Shown here: positions 49,114 to 59,600 of the stretch, one piece after another
Layout of the letters: the number at the start of each line of letters is the position of its first letter
Position numbering within the stretch: the stretch's first letter is position 1
NCBI RefSeq assembly: GCF_001039355.2
Contig: NW_019775946.1
Location: forward strand, 384,417-448,416
Source: Lingula anatina
Lineage: Eukaryota > Brachiopoda > Lingulata > Lingulida > Lingulidae
Reading direction: 5' to 3'
Length of the DNA stretch: 64,000 nucleotides
Program-made: the position numbers and the translations under genes
Notes under the pieces: generated by a model
The model's database searches: none
Told to the model about the DNA's origin: nothing
The model's input: the letters and a program-made list of their open reading frames with translations, nothing else

Positions 49114-49317
49114 GTAGATAGAGGGACACACACGATCAAACTCGGGGAAGCAGCGTCAATAGGTACAAAAACAAAACTGGAGTTGCTACTGCAGGAAGCT
49201 CTACACGTAGTGGTGGTCTTGGTGACTTGGGGCCATGCTGCGTATTTGTACACGGAGAAGTACCCCTGGAGACTTGATGTGTGGCATTTGGCGTGTATTC
49301 GATGGGCTGATTTGATG
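49114..49317 (+). CDS. beta4 exon A
   Basis: Begins VDRGTHTIKLGEAASIGTK and contains KLELLLQEALHVVVVLVTWG. It ends RWADLM directly before GTAAAAA (phase 0). Confidence 0.5.
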
Positions 49318-50566
49318 GTAAAAACTTAGAGTCTGTCACCACATTTACGCTAGGTCGCTTGCACTGGTACAAATTAACAATCAAAATTAATACACATTTA
49401 TACATTTTAGTCTAAACTGACAAAAATTGCATTGCCTGTATTAAAAAGAAAGAAACCATCCCTGAAATTTTATGAGAGCCTCTCGAAAGTTCACGTACCT
49501 TCTAACAGTAAATAGATAGAGGTCCACTGTCCGTCACTCTGTCAATGTGTTATATTTTACCTCTGCGAAGGAGGTAATGTTTTTGGTTCTGTTAGCTCGT
49601 TTGTCTGTTAGCAACAATATGGAAAAAGTTGACGGCTTTTGATGAAATTTTCAGAAACTATCGGGAGGGGACCAGGTTATAAATGGCTAGATTTTGGTGG
49701 TGATACATTAATTGATTAATTTTAATTTGCCAATTATTTAATTTTGATTGATTAATTTGTCTGTTAGCAAAATTATACAAAAAAGTTATGAAGGCATTTG
49801 ATGAACTTTTTAGGATAAGTAAGAAATGGGCTAGATTTTGTTGATGATTAATTAGTGAATTAATTGACTAATCAATTGATAAATTATTTAGTAATAAATA
49901 ATAATTATAATTTATCTAATAAATCAGTTGATCAATAAACAACTAAAAATAATGATAATTGAGTTGATTAATTAATTTATTTATTTACAGTTGAAAATAA
50001 TGATAATTCAGCTGCCTTGGCGGAAGTCTGCGCTCTCTGAGTGCTTTGCTAGTTGAGAGTGCACCAAAACTAATTGTGTTTAATCAGTCTAAGCAGGGAA
50101 TTATATCGGACATATAATTCCCTGGTCTAAGTAAGTTGTGACTCTAGATCTCGGTGGTGAGTGCCTTCTTGTTTGCTTCTTTAAAGAATTAAAAAATAAA
50201 TGCATTTTAAGGGACTTAAATACATGAAATCTAATCATGATATGATAAAATACCGGTTTAAACGTATTAAATTGTTGATCATTTTATTTATCCATATTGC
50301 AGTTGCACTGGATTCTATTTTTCCTCTATCGCAGCCAGCTACATCTGTTGATGGGTATTTGGCATGTCATAAAAGTACCAAGCATCGCTCATAGCTTCGA
50401 TGACATGATCCCAGGCCTTGGGGAGAAACTGTTGCGTTTTCAGCCCGCCAACGCCGTGGACGTTGCAACATACCTCACCACCGCCCTTACGATAACCTCC
50501 CTGAATGCAAAAGTGGTCGGCTCTTTGATGTATGCCTTGCTGAAATGGCAAGGCCTCTATTACTGA
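49114..50566 (+). CDS. Array gene beta4: small hydrophobic protein, family not recognised
   Basis: Exon A (49114-49317) and exon B (50303-50566) join in phase 0. The start is uncertain. The codon equivalent to the beta2 ATG (39673) is ATC here, so a first exon may lie upstream, perhaps the small MSRWTG frame at 48563. From the acceptor-like CAACAG the two exons give 155 residues. The product is roughly two thirds identical to alpha by eye, with the same membrane segment (LHVVVVLVTWG), the FDDMIPGLGEKLL block and the C-terminal SLNAKVVGSLMYALLKWQGLYY-type end. It differs from alpha by two one-residue deletions in the loop after the first membrane segment. The function is unknown. Confidence 0.55.
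49552..50057. repeat. Dispersed repeat with CCTCTGCGAAGGAGG start
   Basis: Starts with the near-palindromic CCTCTGCGAAGGAGG (49560-49574), followed by two rounds of a GTCTGTTAGCAA...GATGAA-type segment. It ends CTTGGCGGAAGTCTGCGCTC then TGAGTGCTTTGCTAGTTG. I recall this repeat type as common in marine invertebrates and some fishes (from memory, unverified). It is AT-rich in the middle with ATTAATTGATTAA stretches. Confidence 0.6.
50087..50131. repeat. 31-base perfect hairpin between 7-base direct repeats
   Basis: Arms CAGGGAATTATAT and ATATAATTCCCTG (13 bases, no mismatches) with loop CGGAC occupy 50094-50124. GTCTAAG stands on both sides (50087-50093 and 50125-50131). This looks like a target-site duplication around an extremely small inverted-repeat insert, as left by a fold-back or TIR-only transposon relic. 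Confidence 0.8.
50303..50566 (+). CDS. beta4 exon B
   Basis: Starts LHWILFFLYRSQLHLLMG after TATTGCAG and ends LLKWQGLYY then TGA (50564-50566). It is the same length (264 bases) as both alpha exon B copies. Confidence 0.62.
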   Translation: MHWILFFLYRSQLHLLMGIWHVIKVPSIAHSFDDMIPGLGEKLLRFQPANAVDVATYLTTALTITSLNAKVVGSLMYALLKWQGLYY

Positions 50567-51192
50567 CCCTTTTACCTACATGATATAACAACTCTGAAAA
50601 AATAGAATCCGAATTTATATTCCACGTGCACTTGATTTATCTTCTTTTTGTCGAGTTTTATGGGAAAAAACGAATGTAATTGAACTCATTTGTTATTAAA
50701 GGCATAATAAACACATCCTTTGACGTCTAGGAGCGTGTGGAATCTTCATTACTTCTCTTGGTTATATTGTAGCATCTTTATAAACACACACATAATCTCC
50801 ACGTCACCTTATAGGCTACATGTACAAGGCGCGTGACATAGTATTGCATGGCACCTGAGTACTCAAATAATTCTTGGGAAGGAAATATGCTTGAAATAAT
50901 TATTGGGAAAGGGAAATATCATTACATATTCTCTCAACTGGCGATTAAGTTTAAGGATGCAACGTTTTTCCTTAAATATTTTTCAATTGTATTCTGCTCT
51001 CAAACGGCAAAATATAAAGATCTTTCTGATTCCAAGCCGGATTTATTTATTCTGTTATAAAGCTTTTCATCTGCCCTTTAATTTTATAATATACGATCTT
51101 GTACCAGCCTAAATACATTTAACACCAAAGACGCCTTGTCCTTTTTTTACGTTAAGAAAGAAATGCTTGTTAAAAATTCGTTTATTGTGAAT

Positions 51193-51231
<39 letters not shown>
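51193..51231. repeat. (TAA)13 microsatellite
   Basis: Uninterrupted TAA/AAT trinucleotide repeat, likely polymorphic. Confidence 0.95.
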
Positions 51232-51232
<1 letters not shown>

Positions 51233-51559
51233 ACTTGACCAGAAAACTTGTTTTCACAGCAAAACTAATAAAACTGGAGAGCGGTAAACATTTCTCAGTT
51301 GCATTAACATTTGCTATACATATGTACTAACAATTAGATTTTAGGCTTGTTGAGCACGCAACACGTTTCCAAAGGTGAAAGCATAAGAAAATGTTTTACA
51401 GTGTAAACGACCTTGCATTTTTCTACCAGCATAATGGGATGGCTTTTTTACTTCAAAATAATTTCTGGTTTTCTGATGGGAAGAAAAAATAATAACGTAA
51501 ATAATCATGAAAATCACGAGTCTCCTGTTTGGCCCGTCTTGCTCAACGCTACCTAGCGG

Positions 51560-51692
51560 GGTACAATTCTGTCTGTGTGTCAGCGTAGCATAAACAATCA
51601 GACAGGTGCGAACTTCAAACTTCGCCTGGAGATTTAATAAACATGTAGCCCAATTTAGGTGTTCTCTGGAACACTTTGAAAAAGGAAAACAG
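51560..51692 (+). other. KNDC1: Possible noncoding first exon of KNDC1 (end)
   Basis: A strong donor, GGAAAACAG|GTATGT, follows a locally more GC-rich block. The next acceptor downstream that makes sense is ACTTTTACACAG at 53330, just before the first KNDC1 coding ATG. The start of this exon is not visible. Inferred from splice consensus only. Confidence 0.25.
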
Positions 51693-53330
51693 GTATGTAT
51701 AATTTGATTTAATTTATTGTACTCATTTATGGATACATTAAAATAGGAATTTCTAGAATATTTGAAGCAAATGGTAAAGCCCATGGATTTCTGTAAAGGG
51801 ATTGTCAAATTCCTGAGCAGCTCAGCAGGAGCGACTCTCTGTGACCTAAGTTTGTAGCCGGATGTGCCGAGATATTCGTCAGAAGTAGTTCTGGACACAC
51901 GTATCTGCCTATATTTAAAAGTAACCAGCCTTAAAATAAATTATAAGAAAATAAAGTAATCGTAACTTTTAAGTTACACAAGTTGGATATCTGGATACCA
52001 TGCCTTACTTATAATTAATAAGTTAGTTACTTACTCTTTTACTGTTGGTTTGGATAAATGTAAGTCGTACAGTTGCAGTTTACACTGCAAAATACATAGC
52101 AATTTAAGCTTTGGAGTAATATTTGCAAGTTCTGTGTGACTTCTGGTAATTGAAGAGGCAAAATTTAATGAAAACCTCACTGCTACTGTAGACATGTAAC
52201 AGTAGGGAGATCCTTGTAAAATATTGGATGGTTGCATAGTTGTCAATCATACCGCATCAGGCAGGACAGCTCCTGAGCACCTTTTGGTAATGTCCCACAT
52301 CCCGTATTGATATATGAAAGTCAACCATGCAAACAGAGTTAACATTTGGGAGCATGTGAGTGGGTGGCTGGGGGGGGGGGGAGGGGGGGGGTGTAAAGGC
52401 ATGGTACTGCCTGTTAATCACAATTTCTACCAAAAATGTGATTCAGCTCAAGTCAAGAGTATTATTATTATTTATTTGTTTTATCTAAAATGAAATATAA
52501 GTTTATGATAGAGTAACTTCAAATAACCCACTGTACACTCCCAGTAAATTTTTATCAGTAGAACTGCCAATGAATGAGAAAATAGTTTCTATAGATGTGT
52601 ATATTAATTATGGTGAAAAATGTTCATTATTTAGATCCCTATGTTTTAGTTCCAATAGTCCCATGTAGATCTGTACTTTTCCAGTAAACTGCCAATTAAC
52701 TGTCAACCCTCTATGTAACAGACTGCTAGTCTTGAGAGATAACAATTAATAACTGCCTGAATAGCAACCAGGTGTCTGTAATTAAATACTTGTATAGGAG
52801 GTTACACCTATGAACCTTCTGGCAGTGGTATATGATGGCTAGATGACAGCATATATGAATATATGGTGATTGCTGTGCAGACTTATGCTACTTTGACATG
52901 TGTGTTTTTTTTTTTAATGTGCTTGTTTGTCAGCTTGTTTATAAGTAGTGATGTATGAGAAACAGTTAATGTATTTTTTCTAAGTTTGTATAAATCTAAA
53001 GGAGAAACTCACAAGTAATATTGTTCTCAGGATTGACATCAATCAATGCTTTATTTTGTAATTTTAATTATATATCTATTTATTTTTTCTATTTCATTCT
53101 GATTTAAATAGTTGTGTACTAGTAAGTACGAGTATAACCACCTTTGCAGACAAAAACAGAAAGAAAATTGAATTTTTTTATAATTTTGAAATTAATTGTA
53201 ATTTTGTAAATTTGGCTATGAAACCTTCATCCTGTGGTTATTTTGCTAATGATTTTGACACAGAATGTAAGTACATATGAGTGCAGTTCATAATGAGACT
53301 GATTTATATATATTTTTTACTTTTACACAG

Positions 53331-53395
53331 GGTTAATTTATGATGCTGCCAATATTTGCCACACCAGGGTAAAATTGAGATAACAGGGCCGCAAC
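53331..53395 (+). other. KNDC1: KNDC1 5' UTR part with upstream ORF
   Basis: Begins after an acceptor (TTTTACACAG). It contains an upstream ATG (in ATTTATGATGCTGCC, 53340 region) with its own stop (TAA) before the main ATG, so it could damp translation. That is inferred, not shown. Confidence 0.35.
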
Positions 53396-53648
53396 ATGTC
53401 AGGATACTCAGACTTCGATCCTCTGCCATCTCTGAATGAGGGGGATGAGCGTGTGTGTCTGGCGGACATCTTGGCAATCCGTGATGGTTGTTTGACAGAG
53501 CTGGAGCTGTGGGCGGTATGTAAGGAGTGTTGTGAGGCCCTGAAATCACTGCACAGCTCCTCTGAGATGTTTCAAACCTTGTGCATCACTCCGGAAAGTC
53601 TGGCATTTGATGCTGCTGGAAATATATGTTTCTTGGATTTAAACACAG
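53396..53648 (+). CDS. KNDC1: KNDC1 coding exon 1: KIND1 start
   Basis: The ATG at 53396 starts MSGYSDFDPLPSLNEGDE. The exon includes ADILAIRDG, ELELWAVCKECCEALKSL and SLAFDAAGNICFLDLNT. Its donor ACAG|GTATGA is in phase 1. The start is supported by the typical FDPLP motif right after the methionine and by upstream stops. Confidence 0.93.
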
Positions 53649-56600
53649 GTATGAATGACATGATAATATATTGATTTTTTTTTTTGATAGATTTATTCAG
53701 TTACTCATGAATTTTGATTTTTTTTTTTTAGTTTTGCATTGTCTTTTTATTTAATGTTAGAGCTAAAAAATATGGTTGCCATTTTACCAGGGTCCTTTGT
53801 ATTGTAACGTACATATTCCAGTCATTATTATTATTATTTTTTAATATAAAAATATTTTTTCTTAAATTAGTTCAGACTTGGAGAACAAAAGATTGCATCC
53901 ATTCACTGTGTTTAAAATTTAGTTTTTGAGCGAATGGTAGTAATTTTATTATTGTGTCTCTGGGTATAGGAGTTATTAAGCTTATACAGTTATTAAGTAT
54001 TAAATGGCTGTTTATGCATGTCAAAAATGCATGTAGTATTAGACATTTTGTATTACATATCAAAATACAAATGGTTTATAATTATTAAGAAATTCTCCAC
54101 CGTACATTAAGTGGAAAAATTTGACTTTTACAGTTGCACAATGAAAAGTTAGCTTGATAGCATTATCATGTTTGGTCCTTTTGTAAGTGTATTGTTGGTG
54201 TAGAGAGAAGGAGGTTATTGTGACTGCTCCCTAAGGTTACTGCTAGCACAGCTCAGTCTGAAGAGCAGAGAGCAAGCCAAATGTTTTGTGCTGTTTGAGG
54301 AAAGGCAAATGGAAACATAGGGGCAAACTGAGGAGCACGACCCAGAGTGGCCTGGGTAAATCATACCAGAGTTAGTGTTTGTCAAATAAACACGGAAAAA
54401 CTACTCAGTGAATGAGGCCAGTTTCATAACATTATTAACGTATGATCAACCTATACAGCTTAGCTTGGCTTCCGAAGGTGATATTATCATAGTTGTACTA
54501 TAACTTGTATAGAGTTCTACAGTGATGAACTACACACAGTATACTGGTATACAGGAGCAATACATTGATGCACTGTGAGCTGAAAGGTAAGAGGTATTTT
54601 GACAGTAAATACCATGCAACAAAAGCCCAGGGCTTATTATAGATTGATAGAAGCTTTGCTTGGTAAAGGCAAATATGTACATTAGTTTGCATTTTGCGTA
54701 TAAAGAGACCTATCCGAAGTTATGTTTTAACCTCTTGTGATAATGCAGTAATAAAAAAAGACCCTGGACTCTGGATAGCAGTGTGTGCTAAGCAAATTAT
54801 TCTGTGTACCTGGACTTAATACTTTAGCTACTGTGCCATGGTTAGGGTTTATGGACAGTGTTTAAGTAACAGGCATGCCAGTAGCTGTTGACTTTGTTCT
54901 TTTCATTCAAAGAGAGGGATAAAACAGTTCTGTGTGTAAATTCTTGCTTCCTATGTATCAAAAGTCTTGGAATTTCAATATATTTTCCTAACATGTGCTT
55001 GCAGAAAGAAAAGGTTAGAAAGATCAGGGAAGATAAAATGTGTTTTCTTATGTAGAACAACTTAGTTTAGTTAATGAGGTGGTTGTCAGTTGGATAAGTT
55101 GGATGTATCCAGATGTATCCAGATTAAGTTGTGTGGATAGGACTAAATATCTGAACTTAAATCAATCACTTTAAACTTTTGAGAGGTGAGTAGTAGAAGT
55201 GAGGATAGAATTTCAAAAAGATCATCTAATGGCTAATGTGTTGTTGTGCATAATAATTTGCTGTGCATTCAATATAATGTCGTTAATTAGGGATGAAAGG
55301 TCTTATAGTAAAATGAGGAAAGCTGAGCTAGTCTTGCTTTCAGTTTCCAGGAATCTTAATTTCCTGCTCTCACAGGGTTAATGTCTGAGTGTAGAGTTCT
55401 TTCCTGGACAGTATTTTATAACATTTAAATGGCAGTGCCATTGACAGAGTGCTTTTTAATGGACAGGCAAAGCCAAATTTCACTATGACTCGACACTGAT
55501 TCACCCAAAAGTACAATGTGTTTTCATTTAATTATTTAAAAAAATTATTGGTTGCAGCAGGTTTTTGCAGTGCTGATATAAATTGTTGAATAGTGGACTT
55601 GCAGCATATGCAAGTTTTAGTTTTAAGTCATTGTCAGCATTACATTTAAGATGTATGAAAATTTAAGAGGTGATTTAGTACGTGCTTTTCTGAGAAAACC
55701 TACTAATGTACCCACATGCTGATGTATTTTGACCAACAGAGGGCAGTTTGGTGTTGAGAGAAGTCTTGAAAGTAAGGCCACATGTCTCAGTGTATCAAAT
55801 ACCATGGCAGTTCATTATTTATTTGAAAGGCCATTGCGGCAGATTGTGTATTGAGCGTGCTACTTCACTTTTCTGCTTCAGATCCAGAGCAGCTGTACAT
55901 TCCTCCTGAATATGACAAAGTTGGAAACTCATATAAGGTAAAGCACCAATTATTCATTAGATGTGAAATCATGGAAGTGGTTATGAGAACAGAGGTTTTG
56001 ATGTTCTCATGTTCACTTTTTTTTTTTCAGTAAAAATTAATTGGGTGGAGGGTCAAAGGTCTTTTTTGTTTTAAGTAACTGTGAAATGGGTGGTATTAAT
56101 GTGAAAAGGGCTTGCAAATGTGCAAAATATGGTTTGTTTTCTTAGCATGTAAAATTACCCAAAAAAATGATGAACTGATATTTTAACTCACTGGAAAAGA
56201 GCCAACATTTTGCTTGTTTGAAGCTAGCGGCTCTTCTGTTTTCAGTTGATTTCATTGATTCTGAATTTATAAATGTATAAGTTGACATAACTGCATCCAC
56301 TAATCAATAATTTCTCTATTGTATTGTTTCTATATATTTTGTGTTGTAGGCATTCATTTCTCATGTCTCAATTCTGTAGTGTAATCCAAATTATAAACAG
56401 TTGAACTACTAAGTACTTGAGCAATATTGCAAGCCAGGCTTGCACAGAGCTGAATTCAGAATTCAAATCAATACTTGATTGTGGGTATTAATTACTTAAA
56501 GCTGAAGAATAAAAGGGAATTGCATGGTTATTGACATGTTTGGAGGAAAACGTGGCTGGTTGCACCAGTTTTCATCAGTTTGGAGAGAATATTGAGGGGG

Positions 56601-59600
56601 TCTGATGGTGGAGGTAAATGCTGTGGTAGCAGGATGCATATCTTTTAATATACAGCCGACATAATTTCTTTCAGGATGCAAGCAACAACTAGGGAAGAAT
56701 TTATGACAAACTCACTTCAACTTGGAGACATGCATTTTGACATGATTCAGCAGTCTCTAGGCCATATGTACGCATTAAATTGTGTTTTACCTCACATAAA
56801 GGATATTACATTTTCCCATCTTGCAGGCACACCTATTTTCTCTGGGGATGACAATGCTCTATGCAGCCAAATACAATGCCTCCTCCAGCAGCAAAGCCGG
56901 GAAACTGAGTAAGGAACTTAACGGAGTGCTTACGGGAATTACAACAGATGAGTACGACGAGCGAGCAGACTTGGACACTGTACTGAACAAATGCAATCAC
57001 ATGTTACAAGGGAAATCTGCTGCTAAAGTCTGCCTTGATTTGGCAGCCCTGGGAAAACTGGACATGTCAACAGAAGGTTGGTATGGCTGTTGTAATCATT
57101 AAGAAATAGTTCACATAATTATTTATTAGTATCTAGCTGATTTAAGGTGACGTGTTCATTTGATATTAAACTTGGATTATGTAGCCAGTGGTATTGTTTA
57201 AAAATCAAGCTTAAGAGCTCTTGTCAAATGTTACTTTTATAAAAAAAAAACATGGTGTCACCACAGTTTATATTGCCTTGAGGTATCCCTGTATTGTACA
57301 GTTGGTTTGGTTTCAGATCAGGTTCAGAATCAACAAACAACATTTTAGTTTGTGCAGCTTTTTGTGAAAATTGATACTATGGCTTATTGAATTTTCCATT
57401 ACGCAATGGTCATTCTGTCTAATGTGAGGACTTATGTATATGTGTAGGTCAGGTCTATAGAGTAGTTTTGTGTAGGGGAGTTTAGGGTTATACAATCTGG
57501 TTATGTTAGTGGCTGGGGCGGGGACATACACAATTGTAATGGTAATCCTCGTTATGAAATGGAGGTACCAAGAGGAAGCAAAATAGAATGTTATTGGTTT
57601 AACTTGCACATAGAACAAATATTCTGGAATTGAGCTAGTGTTATTATTGCTTCCAAATATGAAATGTCCTATTTCCTTTATATTAATCTGTGTTGTTTGA
57701 TTTCACAGTGTATTTCCAGTATGTAAAAAAAGCAATTTTGTATATGACTTCAGATGTTACTGACTCTCGTAAGTTGTTTTATTCAATAAACACACACACA
57801 ATTATGGAATATGCATAAACATCTGTCAACTGTTTTTTTTTCTTGAAACATCACCAAAAAGATGCTGATAATGTGAAAACAGTTGACCATCTCATATTTG
57901 CCAAAATTATTCCCACCATGTTGTCACCCTAGCATCAATAAATATTGGACACAGTTTATGCCACTATGTGCATTTGTTACGTTAACAGTATTCACTGGCT
58001 TGAGGTTCTTATGCCATTGATTTTTGGATAACCACAGTGTGTTGGTTATATAGTACTGAGCTATGGATGTGTTTGCTTTCTTTTGTACACCTGTGTAACC
58101 TGCTGGAAAAATTGTAGGGTCAGTTGAATAGACAGGATGGCCAACTTGTTATAAATTTTGATATTCACACTGAGCTGAGAGAGGAGAGGAATGCCTGAGA
58201 ACTTGCAAGACACCTTGTCTGCTCATTTGGTTTTTAGGAGTGCGGTTTTGTTAATGTATGCCATTTCTGAATTGCTGCCAGTATTTATAAGAGGTAGGGC
58301 TTAATTGAAAGCTTTAATATTTTGTTGGTTGTATTGTCCACTGGGCGGAGTGGTGCTTGATTTATATTCCTGACATAATTGATGGACTCGGTAAGTTACA
58401 CACAGCAGTTGTCATGTTCCAGATAGTTTTCTTGTTAAAATTCCGTTATTCAAGTGATGTTTTGAGTTGACTATTGTGATGCTGTTCAGGGTGACTTACA
58501 AGTTCAGCTTGACACCTTCATTTTTAAGACAAAAGTTTAGAGAAGCGTATGTTCATAAATATATTTGATGGCAATCTAAATCAGGAAGTATGTTTTTCAC
58601 TGGTCTTTATGAAAAATCTATAGTTTCTTAACAAGGACACTCATGTGTCTTTATAGTTATTATTGAAAACAAATACAGTCACCATATGTAGCTTGTCTAT
58701 TTTCATAACCAGACAGCTTAATTCACAATAATTCAAAGAGATTTGGTATGTTTATTTACACAACCCTGATGTGATCTTATTATTTTAGGTGAGGACAGGA
58801 CTTCAGTCAGGTCCAGTCAGAGTGAAGGGGAGGTTGACCAACCCCAGGTGTCTGGGCTCTCTCCTTACAAAGGCTCTGGACTTATCAGACCTCAGCCATT
58901 CAAGTCAAGCCCAGAAAAAAACAAAAGATCCTCCTCCTCTAGCTCAGGATATGTTGGATCTAGTGAAAGTACCACTCCACCTAGAAGCGTGAAACCTGCA
59001 TCAATAACGTCCAGTTTGAAGTCCACTCCAGCCCGGGAGAGCACCTTGGACAAATTGACCAGTACTAATTCAGTCTCAGAACCAGACAGTCCTGGAACTG
59101 CCACTTTACTCAGAATGAAAATGAGCTATGCAAAGAGTCCAGAGAGGAGTCCACGTGACAGTAGTTATACTAAAGATGATGTATTTTCATCACCAAACCA
59201 AAGAGTCAAGTACAATTCTGTGTTTAGAAATCGTGAACAACAGTTGTTTAGTTCATATAGGAGTCCCTATTCCACCTCGTCAGCATTTGGAACAAGATCA
59301 TGGAATACTCCAAGTCAAATAAAACCCATTGCCTCATATGGAACACCTAAGAAAGAAGAAATCTCAGGAAACAAAAAGGTAAAGACTTATAATTTTGTAT
59401 CCTATGATTTCATCACATGGTGAAGTTAAGATTTTTATTTTGATATTTTAATATTTCCATTTGAAGTTAGAGGTACCATCTTAATTCAGGGGTGTTTTTC
59501 TGATAAAATTTGATTATTTTAAAGATTCTGTCATTAACAGCCAAATAGCACTAGCTGTATCAAAGTATTATTATTTATTTGTTAAGAAAGTATCTGTAAA

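Larger units (their letters stand above)
49318..50302 (+). other. beta4 intron
   Basis: This 985-base intron is mostly occupied by a dispersed repeat (49552-50057) and a perfect hairpin with flanking direct repeats (50087-50131). It ends ATCCATATTGCAG. Confidence 0.55.
50567..53330. other. Region between the array and KNDC1
   Basis: Contains a (TAA)n microsatellite (51193-51231), G runs at about 52371-52391, and a possible noncoding KNDC1 exon ending at the AACAG|GTATGT site (51692/51693). A 185-codon minus-strand frame at 51341-51898 has no domain and is treated as chance. Confidence 0.5.

Noticed and set aside
51341-51898. 185-codon minus-strand open frame, one of the longest in the window
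   Set aside because: No domain, no codon bias, no promoter or splice context. It overlaps the likely KNDC1 5' UTR region. Frames of this size occur by chance in a 64-kb window.
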